Of a DNA stretch of 64,000 bases, positions 1-9,084 are shown piece by piece. The position numbers and the translations under genes were made by a program. The notes under the pieces are model-generated. The model saw nothing but the letters and a program-made list of their open reading frames with translations, did no database searches and had not been told where the DNA came from. This stretch comes from Phaeobacter sp. CECT 5382 (GTDB lineage: Bacteria > Pseudomonadota > Alphaproteobacteria > Rhodobacterales > Rhodobacteraceae), in NCBI RefSeq assembly GCF_001457775.1, contig NZ_CYSG01000001.1, forward strand, positions 353,346 through 417,345. Direction: 5' to 3'. The first letter of the stretch is position 1; each line of letters opens with the position of its first letter.

Positions 1-1239
1 GATGAGCTGGACGACAACCAAGACGACGAGGCCGAAGACAACGCCGAAGAACAGCCCGACCCAGACAGCTCTGGCCAGGATGACTCTGAAGACGAGCAGG
101 CCGAAGCCGACGCCGAACAGGCGCAGGAACAGCAGCAGGACGAAAGCCAGGCCCAGATCTCGATGGATGAGCTGGCCGACGAGGAACTCGCCGAAGACAC
201 CGAGATGCCCGATGGCGAGGCCCCCTTGGAGCCGCCCCCGCCACCTGCCGCCTCGGAAGCGGATCCGGACTATAAGGTCTTTCTCGACGCCAACGACGAA
301 GAAATCGCTGCCGAGGATCTGGCCGAACCGGCCGAACTGGAGCGCCTGCGCGCCTATTTGGACCAGCAGTTGGAGCCGCTGAAAGGTGCCGTGAGCCGCC
401 TGGCCAACAAGTTGCAGCGCCGTCTGCAGGCACAGCAGAACCGCTCTTGGGAGTTTGACCTTGAAGAGGGCATTCTGGATGCAGGCCGTCTGGCGCGGGT
501 GATTGCCAACCCGACTACACCGCTGTCGTTCAAACGCGAAAAAGACACCGAGTTCCGGGACACTGTGGTGACATTGCTGCTGGATAACTCCGGCTCGATG
601 CGCGGTCGGCCGATCTCTATTGCTGCGATCTGCGCTGATGTTTTGGCCCGCACGCTGGAACGCTGCAACGTCAAGGTCGAGATCCTCGGCTTTACCACCC
701 GCGCCTGGAAAGGCGGCCTCGCCCGTGAGGCCTGGCTGAACGAAGGTCGCCCCCAGATGCCCGGTCGCCTGAATGATCTGCGCCACATCATCTATAAATC
801 GGCAGATTCTCCCTGGCGGCGGGTGCGCCCCAATCTGGGGCTGATGATGAAAGAGGGCCTGCTGAAAGAAAACATCGACGGCGAAGCCCTGGAATGGGCC
901 CACCGGAGAATGTTAGGGCGGCAAGAGGCGCGCAAGATCCTGATGGTGATCTCGGATGGGGCGCCCGTGGACGACAGCACGCTCTCTGTAAACCCGGCCA
1001 ATTACCTGGAAAAACACCTGCGCGATGTGATCGCCATGGTGGAGCGACGCAAGCAGGTTGAACTCCTGGCGATTGGTATCGGCCATGACGTGACACGCTA
1101 CTACGACCGCGCCGTAACCATCACCGATGTGGAGCAGTTGGCCGGTGCTATGACAGAACAACTGGCCGCCCTGTTTGACAGTGACCCACGGGCCCGCGCA
1201 CGAGTCATGGGCATAAACAACATCAGCAGAAGCGGCTAA
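1..1239 (+). CDS. cobT: Cobaltochelatase subunit CobT (3' part, truncated by window start)
   Basis: Open from the first base in frame 1, so the N-terminus lies outside the window; 412 residues are visible. They begin with a long Asp/Glu/Gln-rich linker (about residues 1-105), continue with a conserved region, and end in a von Willebrand A domain whose MIDAS motif DNSGSMRG begins at visible residue 195. CobT is the AAA-partner subunit of the aerobic CobNST cobalt chelatase, which inserts Co2+ into hydrogenobyrinic acid a,c-diamide in adenosylcobalamin synthesis. An acidic linker followed by a VWA domain is typical of the family. cobS would be expected to the left. No frameshift is seen and the stop is at 1237-1239. 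Confidence 0.93.
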   Translation, partial: DELDDNQDDEAEDNAEEQPDPDSSGQDDSEDEQAEADAEQAQEQQQDESQAQISMDELADEELAEDTEMPDGEAPLEPPPPPAASEADPDYKVFLDANDEEIAAEDLAEPAELERLRAYLDQQLEPLKGAVSRLANKLQRRLQAQQNRSWEFDLEEGILDAGRLARVIANPTTPLSFKREKDTEFRDTVVTLLLDNSGSMRGRPISIAAICADVLARTLERCNVKVEILGFTTRAWKGGLAREAWLNEGRPQMPGRLNDLRHIIYKSADSPWRRVRPNLGLMMKEGLLKENIDGEALEWAHRRMLGRQEARKILMVISDGAPVDDSTLSVNPANYLEKHLRDVIAMVERRKQVELLAIGIGHDVTRYYDRAVTITDVEQLAGAMTEQLAALFDSDPRARARVMGINNISRSG

Positions 1240-1680
1240 GGCTGTGGCTTAGCCCGGTCCCAGTGGGTGCCTTCCCAATTCTAAAGCCAGGTGAACGAAA
1301 GGGTCCCGCGCCATGGCTGCGCATCACAGATGCGCTTTCAAGTCTTGTGCATGGCAGCGCACCTTCCGGCGCGCTGCGGTTGCGAACAAGCGAAACCTCT
1401 GCGCCTGTCGCCAACCGCGCCGCGCAATAGCGCGGCGCCCGGCCCAAGCGACGCAAAGCATCTTTGATGCTGTTGCAACGCGCGGGAGGCACCGCGTCAC
1501 AGGATTGCCCGCCCTCCCCCTCATTCCAGAGTGGCCGAGAGGTCCGGCTCCCCCTTGCCACTGGCGGGGGGATTTGAAAGACATACCATAAGCTTGATCA
1601 TTACGACTGGCGTCAAAGCCGACAGAACCACTGATCCCTGCCGCCGCCAAAGACCAAGACAAAGCCAAGGAGAGCACCCG
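1240..1680. other. Intergenic region with several strong hairpins (unidentified)
   Basis: 441 bases without a convincing gene between cobT and the peptidase. The region contains a GC hairpin at about 1419-1436 (GCCGCGC-AATA-GCGCGGC), a small one at 1459-1471 (GCATC-TTT-GATGC) and a third at about 1549-1572 (CCCCC paired with GGGGG around a GCC/GGC inner stem). This density suggests a structured transcript or a repeat element, but I cannot assign it to a known RNA family. Minus-strand ORFs here lack ribosome sites and look like GC-driven shadows. Confidence 0.35.
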
Positions 1681-3471
1681 ATGTTTCAGAGTTACGAGGT
1701 CACTGCGCGCCCTGAACAAGGTCCCCCACGGCTACAGGCGCTGCGCCAGGAACTTGCACGCGACGGGTTGGATGGTTTTCTGGTCCCACGTGCCGATGCC
1801 CACCAGGGCGAATATGTCGCTCCGCATGACGAACGACTGAGCTGGCTGACCGGCTTCACCGGTTCGGCCGGGTTCTGTGCCGCCCTTGCAAACATCGCTG
1901 GCGTGTTTGTCGACGGGCGATACCGTACTCAGGTCAAACGTCAGGTGGCAGACCTTTTCACTCCGGTGCCCTGGCCCGAAGTCCAGCTGGCAGACTGGTT
2001 AAAAGAACAGCTCCCTCACGGCGGAAAGGTCGGCTTTGATCCCTGGCTGCATGCCACCTCGCAAATCACCACCCTCGCCCAGGATCTGCAAAACAGCGGG
2101 ATCGAGCTGGTACAGACGGACAATCTGGTGGATCGCATCTGGTCAGATCAACCCGCCCCGCCCGCGGAACCCGTCCAGTCCCATGCGCTAACCTATGCAG
2201 GTGAAAGCGCCACCGACAAATCCGGACGTCTGGCGAAAGCGTTGAGCTCAGCCGGGCACAGTGCCGCCCTGATCACCCTGCCCGACAGCATCATGTGGCT
2301 GCTCAATATTCGCGGTGCAGACATTCCGCGCAACCCGGTGGCACATGGCTTTGCCATTCTGCATGCCGATGCCCGCGTCGATCTGTTCATGTCCCGCAAA
2401 AAACTTCAAAACCTGGGCAATCACCTGCCGGATACGGTCTCTGTTCACCCACCGTCGCAGTTCTTGCAGGCCATCGCCGACCTCACCGGATCGGTTGCGG
2501 TCGATACTGCCAGCCTGCCACAGTTTGCGGCGGATGCTCTGGGCGACAAGCTCATCGCTGTCGGCGATCCTTGCGCCCTGCCCAAAGCCCGCAAAAATGC
2601 CGCCGAAATCGCAGGCTCTGCCGCCGCGCATCTGCGCGATGGAGCTGCCGTCATCGAACTTCTCGCCTGGCTCGACGCTCAGGCGCCCGGCACGGTGACG
2701 GAAATCGATGTGGCAAAACGGCTCGAAACCCTGCGTCGCCGCGACCCCAACCTGCGCGATATCAGTTTCGAGACCATTTCTGGCACTGGCGAAAACGGTG
2801 CCGTGATGCATTACCGGGTCACAGACGAAAGCAATAGCCTACTGCAGCCCGGACATATTCTGGTTTTGGACAGCGGCGGACAATACCTGGACGGAACAAC
2901 GGATATCACCCGGACCATCGCAATCGGCATACCAGATGCCGAGCAATGCGCCGCCTTCACCCGGGTCTTGCAGGGGATGATCGCCATGTCGCGCCTGCGT
3001 TGGCCCAAAGGGCTTGCAGGACGCGATATCGAAGCCATAGGTCGCATGCCGCTTTGGCTGGCGGGGCAGGATTTCAATCACGGGCTTGGTCATGGTGTTG
3101 GCGCCTATCTCAGTGTCCATGAGGGCCCACAACGCCTGAGCCGCGCTTCGCATGTACCACTGGAGCCGGGTATGATCCTCTCCAACGAGCCCGGCTACTA
3201 TCGTGAAGGCGCCTTTGGGATCCGGATAGAGAACCTGCTGGTGGTACAGCCTGCTGCCCAGTTGGAGACCAGTGATCGTGAACGGGAGATGCTGACCTGG
3301 CAGACCCTGACCTTTGTGCCGATAGACCGGCGACTGATCCTGCGCGACTGGCTGACCGAGGGCGAACGTGACTGGCTCAATGCCTATCACGCCGAAATCC
3401 GCAGCAAGCTTCGTCCCGACGTCAGTCCAGAGGCGCAGATCTGGCTGGATGACGCGACCGCTCCGCTCTGA
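1681..3471 (+). CDS. pepP: Aminopeptidase P family protein (M24, Xaa-Pro aminopeptidase)
   Basis: 596 residues. The start at 1681 is preferred over longer alternatives because AAGGAG lies 8 bases upstream and the protein begins just before the creatinase/prolidase N-domain. The N-terminal half holds two creatinase-like domains, as in long aminopeptidase P proteins. The C-terminal pita-bread domain shows the dimetal ligands: D...D in DSGGQYLDGTTD, the His of HGLGHGVGAY, and the two Glu of SNEPGYY and RIENLL. It should remove N-terminal residues preceding proline from peptides in the cytoplasm. It is a stand-alone gene, and the DUF427 gene follows 63 bases later. The gene symbol is by family only; length and domain layout fit the eukaryote-like long form. 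Confidence 0.88.
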   Translation: MFQSYEVTARPEQGPPRLQALRQELARDGLDGFLVPRADAHQGEYVAPHDERLSWLTGFTGSAGFCAALANIAGVFVDGRYRTQVKRQVADLFTPVPWPEVQLADWLKEQLPHGGKVGFDPWLHATSQITTLAQDLQNSGIELVQTDNLVDRIWSDQPAPPAEPVQSHALTYAGESATDKSGRLAKALSSAGHSAALITLPDSIMWLLNIRGADIPRNPVAHGFAILHADARVDLFMSRKKLQNLGNHLPDTVSVHPPSQFLQAIADLTGSVAVDTASLPQFAADALGDKLIAVGDPCALPKARKNAAEIAGSAAAHLRDGAAVIELLAWLDAQAPGTVTEIDVAKRLETLRRRDPNLRDISFETISGTGENGAVMHYRVTDESNSLLQPGHILVLDSGGQYLDGTTDITRTIAIGIPDAEQCAAFTRVLQGMIAMSRLRWPKGLAGRDIEAIGRMPLWLAGQDFNHGLGHGVGAYLSVHEGPQRLSRASHVPLEPGMILSNEPGYYREGAFGIRIENLLVVQPAAQLETSDREREMLTWQTLTFVPIDRRLILRDWLTEGERDWLNAYHAEIRSKLRPDVSPEAQIWLDDATAPL

Positions 3472-3534
3472 TAACAGATTGTTACATAAAAACGGCATAG
3501 AGATATGCCACAAGATAAAACATGGGGGAAAAAG

Positions 3535-3876
3535 ATGAGCAGCATTCGTATTCACAAAGCCGAAGGAACTTGGGTAGTCCGCTCGGGCGGCGCGGTTTTG
3601 GGCGAAAGCAATCAGGCGCTGGAGCTGGAGGAAGAGGGACACTCTCCCGTGATCTATTTCCCCCGGGCTGACATCGCCATGGCCTTTCTCGACCCCGGCA
3701 GCAAGACGAGCCATTGCCCGAAAAAGGGCGACGCAACCTACTATTCGATCGCCAACAAATCTTCGGTCAGCAAAAATGTGGTCTGGAGTTACGAAGACCC
3801 GACTGAAGCAGTAGCTGCAATCAAAGGCTATCTAGCGTTTCATCAGGGCGATAGCATCAAGGTTGAACGGATCTAG
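3535..3876 (+). CDS. DUF427 domain-containing protein
   Basis: 113 residues. The start at 3535 is chosen because a GGGGGAAAAAG ribosome site abuts it; the in-frame ATG at 3505 has none. The sequence matches the DUF427 pattern: an N-terminal IRIHKAEGTWVVR strand, the central CPxKGDATYYS motif (here CPKKGDATYYS), and a late YEDPTEAV segment. DUF427 proteins are small beta-rich cytoplasmic proteins of unproven function that often occur singly in alphaproteobacteria. No operon partner is obvious, since the next gene is far downstream. Confidence 0.85.
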   Translation: MSSIRIHKAEGTWVVRSGGAVLGESNQALELEEEGHSPVIYFPRADIAMAFLDPGSKTSHCPKKGDATYYSIANKSSVSKNVVWSYEDPTEAVAAIKGYLAFHQGDSIKVERI

Positions 3877-4265
3877 GACAGAGGAGGCCCTGCCAGCCTC
3901 AGAACCTGCCAGCCTAGGGCCCTTGCCAAACTAGGGCCCTTGCCAAACTAGGGCCCCTGCCAAAATCCTGATCCTTGGCGGGGATCCGAGCCAAGGCATC
4001 AAATTGAAAATGGTGACGGCCAAATTATTGCGTCAGCTTCAAAGCGAGCTGCAATTGAACCAGGTGGTTGGGATCAAACACGACTAGTGCCAGGATGTAA
4101 GTAGCCTGAAGAAAGCGAAAAAAGCATGCCTATACAGATAGATAGGGATCAACTAACGGCGCTCTAGTCCCGGTCGCCCTTTATCAGGCACCAGAATAGT
4201 TATGGCAATAACTGCCATCCCCAAAGTTTACGAATTCAAATGCGGCGAATTCACCAAAGTCAGGC
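3877..4265. other. Intergenic region with tandem repeat
   Basis: 389 bases with no gene I can support. The left third holds degenerate CCTGCCAGCCT copies and the 17-bp tandem repeat listed separately. A short inverted repeat (CTTGGC...GCCAAG) lies near 3972-3995. The right part is AT-richer and precedes the 3' end of the small minus-strand ORF. Confidence 0.5.
3914..3964. repeat. 17-bp tandem repeat, three copies
   Basis: Three head-to-tail copies of CTAGGGCCCTTGCCAAA at 3914-3930, 3931-3947 and 3948-3964; the third has one T to C change. Degenerate partial copies (CCTGCCAGCCT-like) lie just to the left. No spacers separate the copies, so this is a slippage-type tandem repeat and not a CRISPR. 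Confidence 0.9.
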
Positions 4266-4454
4266 CTAAAGAACAGCGCGACAAAGATGGCGTCGAGCAT
4301 TCTCAAGACGTTCATCCGCACTAAAGACATTAGTGTCCAAGGCACACTGAATCGCATAGTCGATCAATGATTCAAGCGCCGCCTTTTCTTTTTCCTGCTC
4401 GCCAGCGTTTTGTTTTTGCACAGCCTCTTTTGGGCTGACTTCAAAAGTACGCAT
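4266..4454 (-). CDS. Small hypothetical protein divergent from LysR gene
   Basis: 62 residues from the ATG at 4454, with GGAAGG 6 bases upstream; an ATG six bases earlier touches the ribosome site and is less likely. The protein is mostly helical and charged: an N-terminal TFEVSPKEAVQKQ segment, a Glu/Lys/Ala stretch, and a C-terminal part with LIDYAIQCALDTN. No membrane segment, signal peptide or known domain is seen. It is transcribed away from the LysR gene, with 92 bases between the two starts, the usual place for a LysR target. I do not recognise the family. Confidence 0.5.
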   Translation of the reverse strand: MRTFEVSPKEAVQKQNAGEQEKEKAALESLIDYAIQCALDTNVFSADERLENARRHLCRAVL

Positions 4455-4546
4455 ATTCATCCTTCCGCACTTTAGTAACTATCGCTACTGTAGGGATACC
4501 TTTCACCAGGCCAAACTGTTAATCAATAGAAAGAAAAAATTAACCT

Positions 4547-5458
4547 ATGCGTGATGTCGATACATCGCAAATTAGTGGCCGCCTCCTGAAGGTGTTCATC
4601 ACTGTGTTTGATGAAATGTCCGTCAGCAAGGCCGCCGCGCAGTTGGAAAGCAGCCAGTCTACCATCAGTCACAACCTTGAAAAATTGCGCAGTATTCTTG
4701 GCGACACATTGTTTTTGCAATCAGGTCGCGGCATCATTCCAAGTGCCCGTGCCGAGGTCCTCGCCCCTAAAATCCGCCTTCTTCTGGCGGAATTGGAAAT
4801 CTTGGCGGATGGCAGTGAATACGACCCGGAAAAAGACCGGTCTGCCGCAACCATCGCAACAAACGGCAGCACTTTGGCGCCCGAACTGGACCAGGTTCGC
4901 AAGCTGATTTGGTCCAAGATTCCGGACAAAAAACTCATCTTTCGAGAGCTCGGTTCACGCGCAAATCTTGAAAGTGTTCTGGACAAAGGCAAGGCTGACA
5001 TCGCTGTCACCGCGCGCCCCTTTCACTATCCTGACCTTCTGGTCAGCCAGGAGCTTTTTGCTGAGAAATCTGTGATCTTCTACGACCCAAATTTCAGAAA
5101 ACCAATTGAAACCATTAACGAATATTGCACCGCTCGCCACGTGAACCTTGATTTCGGCGGCTCTGTCAAAAGCGTCGTGGAAACGACACTTGAAACGCTG
5201 GGGCTGTCTCGAAACATCGTGATCAGTGTTCCCAATGTTTGGTTTTTGGCCCAAACTTTGAAAGGAACGGATCTGGTCGCCACCCTGCCCGCTCTGTTGA
5301 AAAAATCTGCCTTTCAGGATCTGGAAACCTGCGATTTACCGATCTCCATCCCACCCGTGCACTTTGATCTGGTCTGGCACCGACGCTACGATGATTCAGC
5401 CCGAATTTCATGGATTCGCAGCCAACTGACCGAAGCGCTGGCCCCAAACCGCAGCTGA
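4547..5458 (+). CDS. LysR family transcriptional regulator
   Basis: 303 residues, typical LysR length. The winged helix-turn-helix is at about residues 10-70, with the recognition-helix pattern SVSKAAAQLESSQSTISHNLEKLR. The rest is the two-lobed periplasmic-binding-like effector domain. The C-terminal motif FDLVWHRRYDDSARISWIR resembles the NodD/LeuO-like subgroup. The promoter region upstream is AT-rich (4470-4546) and shared with the small divergent ORF, which may be its target. The effector is unknown. The codon bias looks somewhat lower in GC than in the dcw block. Confidence 0.9.
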   Translation: MRDVDTSQISGRLLKVFITVFDEMSVSKAAAQLESSQSTISHNLEKLRSILGDTLFLQSGRGIIPSARAEVLAPKIRLLLAELEILADGSEYDPEKDRSAATIATNGSTLAPELDQVRKLIWSKIPDKKLIFRELGSRANLESVLDKGKADIAVTARPFHYPDLLVSQELFAEKSVIFYDPNFRKPIETINEYCTARHVNLDFGGSVKSVVETTLETLGLSRNIVISVPNVWFLAQTLKGTDLVATLPALLKKSAFQDLETCDLPISIPPVHFDLVWHRRYDDSARISWIRSQLTEALAPNRS

Positions 5459-5561
5459 GCATCCCCATCGGCCCAACCGGTATTCATTGAAAAACAGACC
5501 CTTTGCGGACCTGCCTTTTCGATCACTCCGACAGCTGCGTTGCTTCGTAGTTCCGCTTATT

Positions 5562-7244
5562 TCAGCGGTGCTCCTCTGCCGCGATCGCCACCAAAGCGCG
5601 GTTGTAGGCCTTTAGGGTATCCAGATGATAAATGGCGCCAAGCAGCCGATCCGTGCCATCTGACCTATCAACTACTGGCAAAAATGTCACATCTGCGCGA
5701 TCAAAAACCGGTAAGGCTGCTTCCAGTGAGGCACCTTCTTCAAGAAATAGCCCCTGTTCAAGCAGCGCATGACACTCTTCCGCAGAGGCGCAGCCTGGGC
5801 TTTCCAACGGGCGCATGACCGCATTCGCCTTCAGCAGAGCAAGCAGGTAGGCCTGTGGTCCCGCCGCGCAGCGGATGTTGCGCTTTTCGAGCTGGGTCAG
5901 GAAAAAGGAACGGTCCACCAGACGCGACGCCAGAGCTGTTGAAATCGAAACGGCCACCATCACCGCCAGACCGATCTGCCAGTCCCCAGTGAGCTCAAAA
6001 ACAATCAAGGTGGTGGAGATCGGCGCTCCGAGAACAGCAGCCGCCACGGCCCCCATTCCAGCAAAAGCATAAAGCGTATGCGTCCCCGAAACATCCGGCA
6101 AAAACGAAGTCGCAACCAGGCCAAAGGCGAGACCTGTGATTGCCCCGATCATCAGAGACGGGGAAAACACCCCGCCGCCCATCCGACCGCCCATGGTGAT
6201 TGCCACCGCAGCCGTCTTGACCACGACGAACAGCACCGCCTGTGACAGCACCAGCCCCCCGGTCAGAGCCAGCACAGTGGTTTCATAGCCGACGCCGATG
6301 ATATGCGGGTACCAGATCGCGATCACCCCGAGCATTAACCCAGAGACCGCAGGACGCAGCCATCGCGGAAGCCGCAACTGCGCCTGGATCTCGTCACCGA
6401 TCTTGTCCGCCATAAAGATCGACCGCATAAGAACCACAGCAACCAGGCCGCAGATCACCCCCAACAGCAAAAAGGCTGGCAGTTCGACATAAAACTGCAG
6501 CGCGCCAGGTGTCATCAGTGAAAACTCGGTCACATCGCCATATTCCAGACGGTTGATCACCGTGCCCGCCACCGATGCAATGACGATGGGCGCAAAGGCG
6601 TGGACTGCAAAATGACGCAAGACCACTTCCAGCGCAAACAGGGCACCGGCAATCGGCGCGTTGAAGCTGGCGGAAACAGCCGCTGCAACTGCGCAACCCA
6701 GCAGGTCGCGGCCGGTGATGCCATCTGCTTTGATTTTTTCGCTGACCCAGCTGGAAATCACCCCGGCGAGATGCACAACCGGCCCCTCCCGCCCAGAAGA
6801 GCCACCAGTGGAGAGAGTCAGAAAGGACGCCAGCGCAGAGGCTAAACCTGCGCGGATTTCCAGCCGACCGTCCTTGAGCGCGGCGCCCTCGATCACGTCA
6901 GCCACCGAACGCACCCGCGCATCCGGCGTGAACCGATCCAGAATGATGCCAACGATCAGGCCACCACAAGTGGCGATCAATACCAGCGTGTACCAGGGCA
7001 GATCGGCCGCAAAACTATGCAGGTAGTTGGCATCTTCGGCGCCATAAACCCATGCTTGCAAAGCTGAAATCCCTTTGCGGAACGACAGTGCCGCAAACCC
7101 TGCACCGATCCCGATCAGCAGCGCAATCACCCAGAATTGAAACTGGCTCGGCCCCCTTTGCAACAGAATGCGCCACAGGTCACGTACTCCCGCAAGCATT
7201 TGGGAAACATGAGCAGAAATGGCGGCGCGAAGCATCTGGGGCAT
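5562..7244 (-). CDS. ClC family chloride channel/transporter with CBS-like C-terminus
   Basis: 560 residues from the ATG at 7244, which has AGGA a few bases upstream; an in-frame TTG at 7277 would add 11 residues but has weaker support. About ten to twelve hydrophobic helices follow a short cytoplasmic N-terminus. The selectivity-filter motif GSSGREGP is present with the gating Glu, which in characterised ClC proteins goes with Cl-/H+ exchange. A later RMGGGVFSPSL motif is also a ClC signature. The last 120 residues resemble a CBS pair, probably incomplete (VMRPLESPG...). The gene lies downstream of recN on the same strand with a 157-base gap, so it may have its own promoter. Confidence 0.9.
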   Translation of the reverse strand: MPQMLRAAISAHVSQMLAGVRDLWRILLQRGPSQFQFWVIALLIGIGAGFAALSFRKGISALQAWVYGAEDANYLHSFAADLPWYTLVLIATCGGLIVGIILDRFTPDARVRSVADVIEGAALKDGRLEIRAGLASALASFLTLSTGGSSGREGPVVHLAGVISSWVSEKIKADGITGRDLLGCAVAAAVSASFNAPIAGALFALEVVLRHFAVHAFAPIVIASVAGTVINRLEYGDVTEFSLMTPGALQFYVELPAFLLLGVICGLVAVVLMRSIFMADKIGDEIQAQLRLPRWLRPAVSGLMLGVIAIWYPHIIGVGYETTVLALTGGLVLSQAVLFVVVKTAAVAITMGGRMGGGVFSPSLMIGAITGLAFGLVATSFLPDVSGTHTLYAFAGMGAVAAAVLGAPISTTLIVFELTGDWQIGLAVMVAVSISTALASRLVDRSFFLTQLEKRNIRCAAGPQAYLLALLKANAVMRPLESPGCASAEECHALLEQGLFLEEGASLEAALPVFDRADVTFLPVVDRSDGTDRLLGAIYHLDTLKAYNRALVAIAAEEHR

Positions 7245-7400
7245 ATTGGTCCTGTGCTGTGTCAATTTTTGACCCAATCAGCCAAAGAAAAGACAAGACA
7301 TCGTAAAGATCTCATCGAACGTCGCGAGAAGACAGTAAAAATTTCGAACTCCCACCCTGGATCAACACAACGTGCCAATTCAGGAGGTCACATCAAAGCG

Positions 7401-9047
7401 TCAGCTCACCAGCAAGGCCCGTGCCGCGGCGCGTGCTTCTTGAGTTATGGTATCACCAGAGACCATTCGGGCAATTTCATCCACCCGCTCCGTGTCATCC
7501 AAGGGTACCACTTCTGACAGGGTAATCCCATCGGCAACGCGTTTTTGCACCCGCCAGTGATAGCCCCCTTGCGCGGCAACCTGGGGCGAATGGGTGACGA
7601 CCAGTACCTGCCCAGCCGCGGCCAGCGCCTTCAAACGGCGCCCAACGGCATCTGCCGTTGCACCGCCAACGCCACGGTCGATCTCATCAAAAATCAGCGT
7701 CTTGCTTTGATCGTCCCCGCGCAGGCAAACCTTCAGAGCCAGCAGGAACCGGCTCAACTCCCCCCCAGAGGCGATCTTGTTCAACGGTCCCGAAGGTGCT
7801 CCGGGGTTAGTCGCAACCGTAAAGGCAACGTCATCCTGCCCCTCAGGACCAGCGTCGCCCTGTGTGACCAGAGTTTCAAATACGGCACGCTCCATCTTGA
7901 GCGGCGCGAGTTCGGTCATGACGGCCTGATCCAGCACACCTGCATTCTGACGCCGCGCCGCGCTCAGCAGATCCGAGGCCGCCTGATACGCCTGCTGGCA
8001 GGCCTTTAATGCCTGCTCCTGATCGGCAAGATCACGGTCCCCGGCATCCAATGCGCCCAGCTTGATGCGCAGGCTCTCGGCATGTGCCGCCAGTTCATCC
8101 GGCTGAACCCCGTGTTTACGCGCCATGGCCCGAATTTCGAACAGCCGTGCCTCGCAATCTTCCAGATCACCGGGATTGAATTCCAGCCCATCGAGAATAC
8201 GCGCGACCCCGTCCTGAGCATCGCCAAGCTCAATCATCGCCCGGCTCAACGCGGCAAGCGGTGCAACAAGCCCGACATCATCGCCGCCCTCAACGCCTTC
8301 GAGCCAACGTTGCGCGTCGCCCATCGCCCCCTCGGCGCCTTCGCTCAGCAACGCATGGGCGCGGGCAATGTCGCCCCGGATCCGCTCTGCGCCCTGCATC
8401 TGGCGGCGGCGCGCATCCAGCGCCTCGTCCTCACCGGGCTCGGGGCTTAGCTTGTCGAGTTCCGCCACTGCATGGCGAAGGAATTCTTCTTCGGCACGGA
8501 TAGCGTCAAGCGCGGCTCGCGTCGCCGCAACCGATTTGCGCGCCTTGGCCATGGCAGACCAGGTTTTACGAGTGTCGTTCAACAGATCCGGCACATTGGC
8601 GAAGGCATCCAGCAGAGCGCGGTGCCCCCGTGGGTTCAACAGGCCACGATCATCGTGCTGCCCGTGCAACTCCACCAGGGTTTCAGACAGACGCCGCAGG
8701 ACTTCACCGGAACAACGCCGGTCATTGACCCAGGCGGTCTTGCGGCCGTCAGCGGTGTTCACCCGCCGCAGGACCAATTGCTCACCGCCGGGCAGTCCCG
8801 CCTCTTCGAGGATCGAATGCGCCGGGTGATCTGCATTCAGATCAAATTCCGCGATGACTTCGCCCTGGGCCGCGCCCTGACGCACCAGTTCAGCCCGACC
8901 GCGCCACCCCAGAACAAACCCCAAAGAGTCTAGCAAGATGGATTTCCCGGCCCCGGTTTCGCCGGTGAGTACATTCAGCCCCGGCTGAAAAGCCAGTTCC
9001 AAATGATCAATGATCAGAAGATCGCGTATATCAAGTGCGCGCAGCAT
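7401..9047 (-). CDS. recN: DNA repair protein RecN
   Basis: 548 residues, full length for RecN. The Walker A motif GETGAGKS is near residue 30. The long central region is coiled coil, and the C-terminal ABC part has the SGGELSRFLLALK signature and the Walker B LIFDEIDRGVGG. RecN is an SMC-like ATPase that acts early in double-strand-break repair with RecA. It follows bamD on the same strand after 37 bases, an arrangement (lpxC-bamD-recN) common in alphaproteobacteria. I saw no LexA-type operator. Confidence 0.96.
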   Translation of the reverse strand: MLRALDIRDLLIIDHLELAFQPGLNVLTGETGAGKSILLDSLGFVLGWRGRAELVRQGAAQGEVIAEFDLNADHPAHSILEEAGLPGGEQLVLRRVNTADGRKTAWVNDRRCSGEVLRRLSETLVELHGQHDDRGLLNPRGHRALLDAFANVPDLLNDTRKTWSAMAKARKSVAATRAALDAIRAEEEFLRHAVAELDKLSPEPGEDEALDARRRQMQGAERIRGDIARAHALLSEGAEGAMGDAQRWLEGVEGGDDVGLVAPLAALSRAMIELGDAQDGVARILDGLEFNPGDLEDCEARLFEIRAMARKHGVQPDELAAHAESLRIKLGALDAGDRDLADQEQALKACQQAYQAASDLLSAARRQNAGVLDQAVMTELAPLKMERAVFETLVTQGDAGPEGQDDVAFTVATNPGAPSGPLNKIASGGELSRFLLALKVCLRGDDQSKTLIFDEIDRGVGGATADAVGRRLKALAAAGQVLVVTHSPQVAAQGGYHWRVQKRVADGITLSEVVPLDDTERVDEIARMVSGDTITQEARAAARALLVS

Positions 9048-9084
9048 GGCCTGGTTCCGTCGTCTCGTTCCGCCACACAGCTGC

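Noticed and set aside
1525..1575. tRNA-Ser/Leu-like segment (GAGTGGCCGAGAGG resembles a D arm)
   Set aside because: No T arm GTTCGAATC-type sequence follows and no acceptor pairing is possible, so it is not called a tRNA.
3914..3964. Possible CRISPR array
   Set aside because: Repeats are contiguous with no spacers and no cas genes are present.
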